Shown here: in pieces, positions 7,877 to 16,048 of the stretch | Position numbering within the stretch: position 1 is the first letter of the stretch | Layout of the letters: each line of letters starts with the position of its first letter | Origin: Bacteroidales bacterium UBA3843 | Lineage (GTDB): Bacteria; Bacteroidota; Bacteroidia; Bacteroidales; Paludibacteraceae | NCBI GenBank assembly: GCA_002392745.1 | Contig: DGHR01000007.1 | Span: 1-64,000, forward strand | Direction of reading: 5' to 3' | Length of the DNA stretch: 64,000 nucleotides | Notes under the pieces: model-generated | What the model saw: the letters and a program-made list of their open reading frames with translations, nothing else | Database searches by the model: none | Told to the model about the DNA's origin: nothing | Made by a program: the position numbers and the translations under genes

Positions 7877-8296
7877 ATGAAAAAAGTAAGTGTATTTTCC
7901 GGCATTGTAATGCCATTGACGGTGATAGGAATCACGGTAGCGCTGTTTTTGTTGCTGCGCGGCGAGCAGCCTTCCGCATTGTATTGGGTGAATTTCGCCT
8001 ACACCCTGCTGTTGGAGTTAGGCCTTTTCGGCTGGGTGGGATGGATGCGTCAGGCCGAGGATGAGACCTCGTCGTTTCTGAAAATAGCGATGGGCACCTT
8101 CGGCTGGCTCTATATGGTAGCCGGTGTGCTGATAATGATTTGTTTCGCCGTAGCGTCATTATGGCTGACGGTGGATATCCGTTGGTACATTGCCGTTCAG
8201 TTGGTAGTGTTCGCAATCTGGCTTGTCCCGTCGGCATGGTTGGCAGAGAGCGACAGCAGTTATCGTGATTACAGACGTGCGAAGAAAGGAGAATAA
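7877..8296 (+). CDS. Four-TM membrane protein of the SPFH operon
   Basis: A 139-residue inner-membrane protein with four predicted helices (residues about 6-27, 36-57, 68-94 and 103-125) and a charged C-terminus (DYRRAKKGE). Not recognised. It follows the SPFH gene by 54 bases and precedes the zinc-ribbon gene by three bases, so translation is likely coupled. It is a candidate membrane anchor or channel-like partner for the soluble SPFH protein. Confidence 0.75.
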   Translation: MKKVSVFSGIVMPLTVIGITVALFLLLRGEQPSALYWVNFAYTLLLELGLFGWVGWMRQAEDETSSFLKIAMGTFGWLYMVAGVLIMICFAVASLWLTVDIRWYIAVQLVVFAIWLVPSAWLAESDSSYRDYRRAKKGE

Positions 8297-8299
8297 GTC

Positions 8300-10228
8300 A
8301 TGGCAACACTGAAGATACTACGTTGTAAGAATTGTATGTTCCCCCTGCCGGAGGGAACGATGACCTGCCCGAAATGCAAGACTGTCAACAAACTGCAACA
8401 GGCAGATGTGAACCCGCTGCACCTGCCCAAAGACGTAACAGCGGATTATATCCGTCATTTCCAAGCCCAGACGGCCGCCAACCCGAAGGATACGAATGCG
8501 CTGTTCGGTATGGGACTGGTTTATATGGGCCTGAAGAACTATGAGTTGGCGCAGAAAAACCTGGAGGAAGCGGTCAAGTTGTCTCCGCTGGAGCCGGATA
8601 TATACTACTATTTCGCTCTATCGCTGTTTGAGGGTCACAACCCCAAGCATCTGAATCCGCACGTGGCTGACCGTATAGAGGAGTGGTTGCATACCGCCTC
8701 GAACCGTCAGGAGAAGCGCAAATACCTGGTGCTGCTGATGGTATTGCGTCAATGCGCGTACGTGGACAACGGTCTGCAGGTCAAGGGTGAGTCTCCGCTG
8801 GAGTTGATGGAGAAAATCCGCAAGATGGTGCCGGAGACGGATGACGTAAGCGAGATAATGGAGCATGTGCAGATAACAGACAAGCAGGTGAAGGAATGGT
8901 TGCGCGAAATACAGAGCGGCGAACGTCAGCAGGAGTCGGCCGACGACCGCGAGAACCGTTACTACGCCAGCCGTTACGAATATGCGGGACCTTGGCCAAT
9001 CAACCGGAAGAACGATGATACACAGTTGAGTTTCCCTGACGAACCGGAGAAAATAGGCACATGGCTGATAGACGAGCAGACCCGTGCGGATTTCTTCAAG
9101 TATATGTACGAACCGGACAAACCGGTCAAATTGGTGAAACCCTCGCTGCCGTTCGGCACGCTGCTGAAACATCTGATATTGGCACCTGTTGGTGCACTGA
9201 TAGTTTTGCTGATAGTAGCGGCATGCAGCTTTGGCCTCGTGGAGCGCGAGGTATCGCCTGTGCAGTCGGTTCAGCAGGAGTATCGGGACCTGTACGGCCG
9301 CAAGAAGGAGGGCAATAAACTGCGCAAGCAGCACATGGAAGAGTTGCGGAAAGACAGTCTAACCCGCGTAGAGGAAGACAGTGCATTCCTGGCGCAACAT
9401 TTCATGATTTCAAGTACCTACAAGGATGAGGATGGAGAGACCCGTAACATGTGGTTCCACGCCCCGACGGACGAGGAGCGTGCGTTGGTATCGGCATATA
9501 ACGGATTGGAGAAGTCCTGGCGCGGGCTGTTGGCTATACTGCTCGTCTTGCTGCCGATCGTCTATGGCGTCTTGCGCGTGATAATAGCTTTTGGTAAGAT
9601 TGGCCGTCAGCGCAAACAGATAGGCGATGAGAACCAAGCCCGTCAGGACGCATACGAGCACGCACTCTATATGTTCAACGAAGGCCGTCCGTCGATTGCG
9701 GACTATATCTTGTTCTGCAAGCATTATCTGGGTAAAGAGAGTCCGTTACTTCCGTTCACAGGTGACCCGATTAGCCTGGCTCTCAACGACAACCATATTG
9801 ACGAACTGGACATGAAGGGCAAGATATTGTTCCTGAACTATTTCGACGATACAGATGATGACGGCAACCCGTCGGAAGCGCCGCACGATGTGCTGAGCCG
9901 GATCTATTACGTGATTGCCATTCCGCAGGTGGACAAGTTGACATTACTGTACAATTACTGGGATACAACGAGCAATGAAATCACTTCGTGTGACGCGGAG
10001 AACATCTATTACAAGAACATATTGAGCGTCAGCAAGAAGAGTGACGGAATAGTGATAGAGAAAGTAGGCGGCACCGTTTCCACCATCGTTTTTCCGCCTC
10101 ACGGCGAGCCGTCCATCTGCGCTTATCAGAACGAGTTTCCTGAATACATTACCTACAGCAACACGCGTACCAGTGACCCGCAGTTGTTTATCGATGCGCT
10201 GAACGCATTGGTAGCGGCACACAAATAA
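8300..10228 (+). CDS. Zinc-ribbon/TPR protein with two membrane helices
   Basis: Residues 8-25 form a zinc ribbon (CKNC ... CPKC). About 55-120 are TPR-like helices (DTNALFGMGLVYMGLKNYEL ... ALSLFEG). Membrane helices lie at about 288-312 (APVGALIVLLIVAACSFGLV) and 408-433 (LLAILLVLLPIVYGVLRVII) with a charged helical stretch between, and a mixed C-terminal domain of about 200 residues follows. The zinc-ribbon end and the C-terminal domain are both predicted cytoplasmic. Function unknown; the composition suggests a scaffold. Confidence 0.75.
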   Translation: MATLKILRCKNCMFPLPEGTMTCPKCKTVNKLQQADVNPLHLPKDVTADYIRHFQAQTAANPKDTNALFGMGLVYMGLKNYELAQKNLEEAVKLSPLEPDIYYYFALSLFEGHNPKHLNPHVADRIEEWLHTASNRQEKRKYLVLLMVLRQCAYVDNGLQVKGESPLELMEKIRKMVPETDDVSEIMEHVQITDKQVKEWLREIQSGERQQESADDRENRYYASRYEYAGPWPINRKNDDTQLSFPDEPEKIGTWLIDEQTRADFFKYMYEPDKPVKLVKPSLPFGTLLKHLILAPVGALIVLLIVAACSFGLVEREVSPVQSVQQEYRDLYGRKKEGNKLRKQHMEELRKDSLTRVEEDSAFLAQHFMISSTYKDEDGETRNMWFHAPTDEERALVSAYNGLEKSWRGLLAILLVLLPIVYGVLRVIIAFGKIGRQRKQIGDENQARQDAYEHALYMFNEGRPSIADYILFCKHYLGKESPLLPFTGDPISLALNDNHIDELDMKGKILFLNYFDDTDDDGNPSEAPHDVLSRIYYVIAIPQVDKLTLLYNYWDTTSNEITSCDAENIYYKNILSVSKKSDGIVIEKVGGTVSTIVFPPHGEPSICAYQNEFPEYITYSNTRTSDPQLFIDALNALVAAHK

Positions 10229-10264
10229 GAGCCAAAACAAACCATTTTAATATTACTAACCATT

Positions 10265-10564
10265 ATGATTCTAATTATTCTTGTAATTCTCGCATGGTGG
10301 TTCTTCTACAAGAAGACATACTACGTGCGGATTGAGTCGGTTGGCGACGAAGTCGCTAAACAGGAACAGATCTTAAAGATCGAGTTGGAAACCACATTGC
10401 GTCAAGCAATCTTCATTACGAAGAACACTCCCTATCTGGCAGAAGGCGGCGGATATTTCAATGCAAGAAAGATAGCCAATAAAATCACGGAGGCAGGAGG
10501 AGTTGCCAAAGTGCAGTTCTTTTGGGTATGGTCCAAACCGCAGGTCGGCGCCTTGACCAAGTGA
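10265..10564 (+). CDS. Small N-terminally anchored protein with an L7/L12-CTD-like domain
   Basis: A 99-residue protein: residues 2-15 are a hydrophobic anchor (ILIILVILAWWFFY); the rest follows the pattern of the ribosomal L7/L12 C-terminal fold (LRQAIFITKNTPYLAEGG ... NKITEAGGVAKVQFF, compare the helix-P-x-helix-AGA-strand pattern). That fold match is inference from pattern only. The last codons and the TGA stop come from an ACCAAGTG repeat (10555-10577). It lies 36 bases after the zinc-ribbon gene. Confidence 0.6.
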   Translation: MILIILVILAWWFFYKKTYYVRIESVGDEVAKQEQILKIELETTLRQAIFITKNTPYLAEGGGYFNARKIANKITEAGGVAKVQFFWVWSKPQVGALTK

Positions 10565-10577
10565 CCAAGTACCAAGG
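10555..10577. repeat. ACCAAGTG/ACCAAGTA units at a gene end
   Basis: Three units (accaagtg, accaagta, ccaagg) span the last codons and stop of the small anchored protein. Same family as 405-517. Confidence 0.7.
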
Positions 10578-10603
10578 AAATCAACAGAATATTAACATAC
10601 TAA

Positions 10604-11857
10604 ATGAGTACAAGTATGGCAAAGAACAAAGATAAAAAGAAACATTTGAGCAATGATCAGTTGCGCGAAATGGGTGCCGTTGGTTTTACCATGGAGGACG
10701 TGCGCAAAGTACAGGACCAGAAAGAGTCGGTAAATGCGAAGGCGTATGAATATATGGTGGAAGCGATGGCCGTCAGTGCCAATTACATGGGAGACACCAT
10801 TACGGATGAAGGCGTGCGCATGGACGATGTTTATCCCACTACGTACGAAGAAACCGTGAAGATGGATGAACTGCTGGACAAGTCAGAACGCGCCCTCAAG
10901 GACGAGAACGACGAGGAATACAACAAGATGATAGTTGACCTGCGAGGCATAGTAGGTTGGAGTCGTCGCCGTCATTTCAATTTCTCGTGGGGCATTATCT
11001 TCGGAACAATTATCACTGTAGCGGCTGTGATGTATTGGTCGAACAGCGACAAGGAGACGAAGGCGATGCGCAAGGCGCAGTACGAGAAGGTTAAGGCCTG
11101 GGAGTTGCCGGGCGACGAGGCGGGATTGAACTATCAGAAGATGATGGACACGCTGGATTACGCCGACCAATGGAGAGGAGCTGCAGAGTACAAGGCTTAT
11201 CAGATGAAGAGCACAGCAGAAGCCATCCGCTCGAACGAAGAGTCGGCGGCCAAATACACGGTCATGGCAGACACAGCTTCTACCAAAGATAGAAAGAAAC
11301 AGTACTTGGAGTGGGCAAAAGACGAGCAGAAGGATGTAGAGAGATACCAGAAGGAATTGGCCAAAATACAGCAATGGGACCTGAAAGACGCCAAGAAAGA
11401 TGCGGTCAAGAGACAGAAATCCTGGTACCGTTCGGCCTCCAAGTCAGCGGCGTTCTCCTATGTACTGATGATCTTCTTCCTACTGCTTATTCCACTGTAT
11501 ATTATTGCCAACCACTCATGGGGTTATGTGATAACCCGTACGCGTGAGGAGCAGGAACTGCTGGATACGATCAAGCGTTGGGGCTTCCGTATAGCCGGAG
11601 GTCTGTTTGGTGCGGCAGCGGCCATGGAAGCTACAGAACAATACCGCGTTCATTGGTCGGACGGAAGCAAGACGACGGAGACGGAAGTGAATTGGTTCAC
11701 CGTAGTGCTGAAAGTGGTGTTGCTGGTGGCTGCGCTGGTGATAATAGCTGTCGTTTCCACAGGAATCATGCTATACTCCACGATTGTGGGCCTGAAACGT
11801 AACTACGACTGGAAGGCTATTATGGCGAAGATGAAAGCGGTTAAAGGCAAAGCTTAG
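10604..11857 (+). CDS. Three-TM protein with a long extracytoplasmic coiled-coil loop
   Basis: Residues 1-125 are cytoplasmic and charged (KNKDKKKHLSNDQLREMG). TM1 is about 126-145 (FSWGIIFGTIITVAAVMYW). A roughly 135-residue helical, Lys/Glu-rich loop follows. TM2 is about 281-305 (FSYVLMIFFLLLIPLYII) and TM3 about 366-395 (VLKVVLLVAALVIIAVVSTG). Not recognised. The start could also be the ATG at 10616. It is the last gene of the SPFH operon and ends just before strong hairpins. Confidence 0.75.
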   Translation: MSTSMAKNKDKKKHLSNDQLREMGAVGFTMEDVRKVQDQKESVNAKAYEYMVEAMAVSANYMGDTITDEGVRMDDVYPTTYEETVKMDELLDKSERALKDENDEEYNKMIVDLRGIVGWSRRRHFNFSWGIIFGTIITVAAVMYWSNSDKETKAMRKAQYEKVKAWELPGDEAGLNYQKMMDTLDYADQWRGAAEYKAYQMKSTAEAIRSNEESAAKYTVMADTASTKDRKKQYLEWAKDEQKDVERYQKELAKIQQWDLKDAKKDAVKRQKSWYRSASKSAAFSYVLMIFFLLLIPLYIIANHSWGYVITRTREEQELLDTIKRWGFRIAGGLFGAAAAMEATEQYRVHWSDGSKTTETEVNWFTVVLKVVLLVAALVIIAVVSTGIMLYSTIVGLKRNYDWKAIMAKMKAVKGKA

Positions 11858-11867
11858 TTTAGAGGAC

Positions 11868-11948
11868 GCTCGCAAGGCGAGCTACAGTTTAGGGGTTAGA
11901 GCCCTAAATGAATACGGAAACGGAGCGCCCATGCGGCGCTCCCTTTTT
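11868..11948 (+). terminator. Series of hairpins ending the SPFH operon, the last inside the convergent gene
   Basis: Three stems follow the operon: GCTCGC/GCGAGC (11868-11882), TTTAGGG/CCCTAAA (11888-11908) and GGAGCGCC/GGCGCTCC (11922-11942, 5-base loop) followed by CTTTTT. The last is the best intrinsic terminator and lies within the final codons of the opposite-strand DUF5686 gene (stop at 11896). Confidence 0.8.
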
Positions 11949-14565
11949 GTTGCACCGACAGCCGGGATGAGGACGGCACAAGCGACCATACGGAATAGAG
12001 GTCGCAGACACGGAGGATGTTGCCGATGCCTACGCCTATCTCGGCGTATAGGGCGTGATGACCGGCTTCGCCTGTAAGACCGCTGCGCTGTAAGACCGCT
12101 TCGCTGTAGGACCGCTGCGCTGTAGGACCGCTTTGCTGTAGGACCGCTTCGCTGTAAGAGGATAGGTAGCCATAGGCCAGTTTGCCCTCAATGAGCTCGC
12201 GCAGGTGCAGCCAACGGATGCCGGGGATGAGATTGAACAGGATGCCTTGTCCGTTCCATTCGGCATGCAGCGCCACGTACTTGTCGCCAACCATCTCACC
12301 CCCGTGCAGCAAGGTGAAGCGGTAGGGGTCATAGGCATAGCCCTGGTTGGCGTCGGCGTGCCATAACAGACACGACGGCGCTTTGCCGAAAAGAGCACCT
12401 GCCTGCAGCGCATAATGCAGTGTGCCGCCCATGCCCAGATGCACATGATGGCTCAGCATGACGCGCAGATGCGCGTAGAGACCGGATTGGTGATTGGAGA
12501 TTGGAGAATTGAGAATTGAGAATTGAGAATTGAGAATTGAGATTTGAGATTGGTCGGAGGACCAATGCCCTGTCTCAAGACCGAGGTAGAGGACCGGATA
12601 GCGCCCGGAGTAGGCATACCGGCGCATGAAATAACCGTCGTACTTGTGCTCGCCCCACGAGAGACGGGTGATGAGCGACAAGGACTGATAGGTTATTGGT
12701 GATTGGTGATTGGAGAATTGAGAATTGAGAATTGAGAATTGAGAATTGAGATTTGAGAATTGAGAATCAGGGAGCCAGCCGGCACGGAAATAGGCATGGG
12801 TCTCGACCTCGGGTGCCCAGTCGGCGAACCAATGCACTTGCAGCTGGCGCTGGTGGACGGCTGTGTTGATACAGAAGGTGTCGCGGCGCAGCGCCTCAAA
12901 AGCATACGCAGTGAAATCGAAACTGCCTGAACCAATCGAGTTCTCACGCAGCAGCCGGTCGAAATCATCCACCTCCGACCATACATACCCGTCCCGGTAT
13001 TCGATCTGAAGAACCTGTTTGCGTGTCGTAGGCAGGTTCACGGACACACGCCCGAGCCCTTTCACCTTGCGGTCACGGAAACCATAACCCACCGCAGCCT
13101 CAAGCGAGACGACACGGGAGAGGCGCTCATTCGTGCGGAACGGCAAACCGAGGTGGACGCCCTCGTGCCGGTTCACCTGCAGTATCTCCTGGATATGGCC
13201 GATATCGACCATCGTGCCGGTAGGGATATAGCCCGTCGTGGCAATAGTGGCAATCCACTTGGCTACCCGGATGACCGGGACCGAATCCAGACCGGCGAAT
13301 GCGGAGTCGGGAGAGGGACCGGCTTCGCCTGTAAGACCGCTTTGCTGTAGGACCGCTGGCGCTGTAAGACCGCTGGCGCTGTAAGACCGCTCGCTATTGT
13401 TCGCTGTAGGATTAGTCAGCGAGGTGTTCAATAAGAGCGTAGGGAAGACTGTGGCCGTTTGCTCGGTCTTGACGGCAAAATCAAGCAGCACCGAGAGGTG
13501 CTCGGAGGCGATAGTGCCGTCCGGGGCAAGTGTCTGACGGACGTGAATGGTATTGACATAATTGACCGCAACCTCGCTGGGCACATAAGCCTGTATGCTG
13601 CGCAGCGCAGCCGTGGCAGAGTCGATGCGCATCTCGCCGTTGAACGTGGCATAGAATGGATTGCGTGTGCGGAAATGGAGAATGTATTGCTTGGTGCGTC
13701 CTGCCCGGTGAGTGCTGTCTGATGTCGGACGGTCGGTCACAACGGAGTCGGCGAGGTAATACCGGTAATAGAGGTTTCCTCCGGCGGCGAGAGGCGAGAG
13801 AAAAGCATGGTTCATGAGCACGACGGAGTTGCTGTAGAAATTGAGGTTCCCGTTATTGCCCAGCAGCGACGAGTAGTCGGTGGGCGAGAGAACAAGGGCC
13901 TGCGCCATTTGGTCGTTGGCGGGGATGACTTCGTCCCCCTGCATGCGGAATGACTGTGTCTCGTGATACAGAGGCAGGATGTAGGTGCTGTCCTCGCCTG
14001 CAATCATACCTGCCTGCAGGCTTTTCCACAAGGCTCTGCGCAGATGTCTCCGGTTGATTTGGGAGATATATAGGTTCTGTTCCCGGTTAAGCGTGGCGGC
14101 GCGTTCCGGATGGAGCGTGCGGTCATGCTCCGAACGATGCGCCCGTACACGTCTGAGCAGTTCCAGAGCAGGCGCGTCATCGGGCTGTACCACCAGTTCG
14201 CTGAGTGCATCGACCCGTTCACGCAGAGCGACCTGCAGTCCGGCCATACTGCCGGGCTCAATCTCAAACCGCTGGGAGTAATACCCCACGGCGGAGAAAA
14301 CGAGCACAAGGCGTTTGTGCAGGTCCACACGCAGGACATACGAACCGTTCTCGTCGGAGGTCGTGCCTACTTTACTGCCCCGGAAACGTATGTTCACATT
14401 GGGCACAGGTTCGCCGGTCGTCTCGTTGACCACTTCGCCGACGATAATGGTTTCAATAGCCCTTACAGGGCTGACCGCTATTAAGAAAATAGCTGTAAGA
14501 CCAACTGCAAGCAGCCTGTATGACCGCTTTGCTGTATGACCGCTATCGCTGTAAGATTGTCTCAT
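11896..14565 (-). CDS. DUF5686/carboxypeptidase-regulatory-like outer-membrane protein with five repeat insertions
   Basis: Signal segment at about residues 16-36 (LLAVGLTAIFLIAVSPVRA), carboxypeptidase D regulatory-like domain at about 40-115 (VNETTGEPVPNVNIRF ... VVQP), then the DUF5686 body, likely a beta-barrel. Five repeat blocks of two sequence families lie in frame: residues 3-16, about 385-417, 600-622, 670-690 and 800-833. The first precedes the signal-peptide hydrophobic core (SYSDSGHTAKRSYR). The start ATG overlaps the xerD stop as ATGA. DUF5686 proteins are widespread in Bacteroidetes outer membranes; their function is not established. Confidence 0.85.
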   Translation of the reverse strand: MRQSYSDSGHTAKRSYRLLAVGLTAIFLIAVSPVRAIETIIVGEVVNETTGEPVPNVNIRFRGSKVGTTSDENGSYVLRVDLHKRLVLVFSAVGYYSQRFEIEPGSMAGLQVALRERVDALSELVVQPDDAPALELLRRVRAHRSEHDRTLHPERAATLNREQNLYISQINRRHLRRALWKSLQAGMIAGEDSTYILPLYHETQSFRMQGDEVIPANDQMAQALVLSPTDYSSLLGNNGNLNFYSNSVVLMNHAFLSPLAAGGNLYYRYYLADSVVTDRPTSDSTHRAGRTKQYILHFRTRNPFYATFNGEMRIDSATAALRSIQAYVPSEVAVNYVNTIHVRQTLAPDGTIASEHLSVLLDFAVKTEQTATVFPTLLLNTSLTNPTANNSERSYSASGLTAPAVLQQSGLTGEAGPSPDSAFAGLDSVPVIRVAKWIATIATTGYIPTGTMVDIGHIQEILQVNRHEGVHLGLPFRTNERLSRVVSLEAAVGYGFRDRKVKGLGRVSVNLPTTRKQVLQIEYRDGYVWSEVDDFDRLLRENSIGSGSFDFTAYAFEALRRDTFCINTAVHQRQLQVHWFADWAPEVETHAYFRAGWLPDSQFSNLNSQFSILNSQFSNHQSPITYQSLSLITRLSWGEHKYDGYFMRRYAYSGRYPVLYLGLETGHWSSDQSQISILNSQFSILNSPISNHQSGLYAHLRVMLSHHVHLGMGGTLHYALQAGALFGKAPSCLLWHADANQGYAYDPYRFTLLHGGEMVGDKYVALHAEWNGQGILFNLIPGIRWLHLRELIEGKLAYGYLSSYSEAVLQQSGPTAQRSYSEAVLQRSGLTGEAGHHALYAEIGVGIGNILRVCDLYSVWSLVPSSSRLSVQQKGSAAWALRFRIHLGL
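12066..12166. repeat. 16-base GCTGTAAGACCGCTTC array in the DUF5686 gene (C-terminal)
   Basis: About six units of 16 bases (gctgtaagaccgcttc, with gctgtaggaccgctgc variants). On the coding (minus) strand the unit is CTACAGCGAAGCGGTC, read as SYSEAVLQ/QSGPTAQR in three frames. Same family as in the RNase R gene (59128-59207). Confidence 0.93.
12496..12556. repeat. AATTCTC heptamer array in the DUF5686 gene (second)
   Basis: About eight 7-base units (gagaatt on plus) translate on the minus strand as ILNSQFS. Variants gagattt mark its edges. Same unit as the 4479-4581 intergenic array. Confidence 0.92.
12694..12768. repeat. AATTCTC heptamer array in the DUF5686 gene (first)
   Basis: Units gtgattg then gagaatt repeat about ten times, encoding SNLNSQFSILNSQFS and NHQSPITYQ on the minus strand. 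It interrupts the barrel-like region about 175 bases upstream (in coding order) of the second one. Confidence 0.92.
13319..13415. repeat. 16-base array in the DUF5686 gene (middle)
   Basis: Units such as cgctgtaagaccgctgg and gctgtaggaccgctgg; some are 17-18 bases, giving ERSYSASGLTAPAVLQQSG on the minus strand. It lies in a linker-like region before the barrel. Confidence 0.9.
14517..14560. repeat. 16-base array in the first codons of the DUF5686 gene
   Basis: Two to three units (tgaccgctttgctgta, tgaccgctatcgctgta) encode SYSDSGHTAKRSY between the start codon and the signal-peptide core. Confidence 0.85.
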
Positions 14566-15488
14566 CGGTTGGCCGGGTGGTATTGGAGAATGGCTTTGCG
14601 GAGATCCTCGATTTGAAGATGGGTGTAAATCTCGGTAGTAGCGAGGTCCTCATGCCCGAGCAGTTGCTGTATGACGCGTATGTCCGCTCCGTTTTGCAGC
14701 AGATGGGTGGCAAAGGAGTGGCGCAGCGTGTGCGGCGACACCGTTTTGTTGATTCCCGCCTCGGCACAGAGTTTCCGCACAATAGTGAAAACCATGGCGC
14801 GCGTGAGCGGGCGCCCATAGCGGTTCACAAAGACCACATCCCGTGCTTCGGGCTTGACGGGCCAAGTGTTGCGGTCCTGAATCCAATAACCGAGCCACTC
14901 TTCGGCGACGGGCGATATGGGAACCAGCCGTTGCTTGGAGCCCTTGCCCTCGATAAGCATGTAATGTTCGTCCCGGTATATACGGCTGAAGCGCAGTTCG
15001 ACCAGTTCGCTCACCCGCAGACCGCTCCCATAGAGCATTTCCAGCATCGCCCTGTTGCGGTGCCCTTCGTTCGTACTCAGGTCAATAGCCGCCATCATCC
15101 GGTTGACCTCGTCGAGCGAGAGAACGGTAGGCAGGTGCTTGTCCTTTTTGGGACCTTCTATCAGTTCGCTGGGGTCCTGGTCAATATAGTTCTTGTAGAG
15201 CAGGAAACGGTACCAGGCGTGTATGCCGGCAAGGACCCTTGCCTGCGTGGCAGGGGCAGTCGTCGTCTTGAACTCATGAAAAACAAACTCCTGCAACTGC
15301 TCGAAAGAAGTATGTACCATGTCCAGAGGTCTGCCCTCTGCATCCAAGTGCTCTGCGCAGTATGTACGCAGCCTCTCGAGGTCCATCTCGTACCCCTCAA
15401 TGGTATTCAGCGAAAAACCCTTTTCCAGCCTCAGGTAGGAATGGTACTGACGGAGCAACTCGTCTTCGGATTTCATTTTTTCAGCCAT
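14562..15488 (-). CDS. xerD: Site-specific tyrosine recombinase XerD
   Basis: Resolves chromosome dimers at dif with XerC during cell division. The N-terminal SAM-like domain is about residues 10-100; the catalytic domain carries Arg in GSGLRVSEL, Lys in GKGSKQR, HTLRHSFATHLL, LGHEDLATTEIYTH with the nucleophile Tyr. At 308 residues the length is normal. It lies within a housekeeping operon, its start overlapping the preceding lipoprotein gene by 16 bases and its stop overlapping the DUF5686 start, so it is not an integrase of a mobile element. Confidence 0.95.
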   Translation of the reverse strand: MAEKMKSEDELLRQYHSYLRLEKGFSLNTIEGYEMDLERLRTYCAEHLDAEGRPLDMVHTSFEQLQEFVFHEFKTTTAPATQARVLAGIHAWYRFLLYKNYIDQDPSELIEGPKKDKHLPTVLSLDEVNRMMAAIDLSTNEGHRNRAMLEMLYGSGLRVSELVELRFSRIYRDEHYMLIEGKGSKQRLVPISPVAEEWLGYWIQDRNTWPVKPEARDVVFVNRYGRPLTRAMVFTIVRKLCAEAGINKTVSPHTLRHSFATHLLQNGADIRVIQQLLGHEDLATTEIYTHLQIEDLRKAILQYHPANR

Positions 15489-16045
15489 GGCGAGAGTGCA
15501 CCCTGGTAGTGTGCGTTATAGGTGGCTTTGGCGCCATATGTGTTGCGGTAATAGAACGTGAACGAGATGTCAATGAGACCGTTGGTCGTGTCCCTCACGA
15601 CCAACGTGCCGCTGTCAAGCAATTGTATGGACTGCAGTTTTCCCTGCTCGACATACAGACGGTAGATGCCTGTGGGAGTTCCGTCCCAGTCCCGTCCGGG
15701 AAGGAAGGTGTAGGGCACGACCGGCTGTCTGCTATCAGGAAGTGAGTGGTACTCGCCGACGGCGAGCAGGGAGTCGGGAACGAAGATGTCCGAGATATAG
15801 AGGTTGTAACCGGTCCCCTGCATGCGATGGTTCGCATCCAGATACAGGCTGTCGGAATAGAGGTCAAGCGCGACCACAGCGTATGGCACCGAGTCGTAGC
15901 AGTGACCATAGATCTCTTGGTAGGCGGACGTGTACTCCACGGGAACAGGGGTTCGCCGGTCGGAGGGGTAGGTGGAACAGGCCGTCAGTAATACTGCGGC
16001 GAAGAGAGCGCTCAACGCAAAGTGTATAGGACGGAAATGTTTCAT
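15473..16045 (-). CDS. Lipoprotein of unknown function (DUF4738-like)
   Basis: A 190-residue protein with a lipoprotein signal peptide and lipobox LTAC (Cys at residue 23). The remainder is beta-rich with DSLYLDANHRMQG and IFVPDSLLAVGEYH segments. I place it near DUF4738 only by general layout; the family is uncertain. It is three bases downstream of the permease gene and overlaps xerD, so it belongs to the rbfA-xerD operon. Confidence 0.7.
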   Translation of the reverse strand: MKHFRPIHFALSALFAAVLLTACSTYPSDRRTPVPVEYTSAYQEIYGHCYDSVPYAVVALDLYSDSLYLDANHRMQGTGYNLYISDIFVPDSLLAVGEYHSLPDSRQPVVPYTFLPGRDWDGTPTGIYRLYVEQGKLQSIQLLDSGTLVVRDTTNGLIDISFTFYYRNTYGAKATYNAHYQGALSPWLKK

Positions 16046-16048
16046 AGG

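Noticed and set aside
14562..15488. Tyrosine recombinase as sign of an integrated element
   Set aside because: It is a typical XerD in a housekeeping operon with overlapping genes; no attachment repeats or phage genes are nearby.
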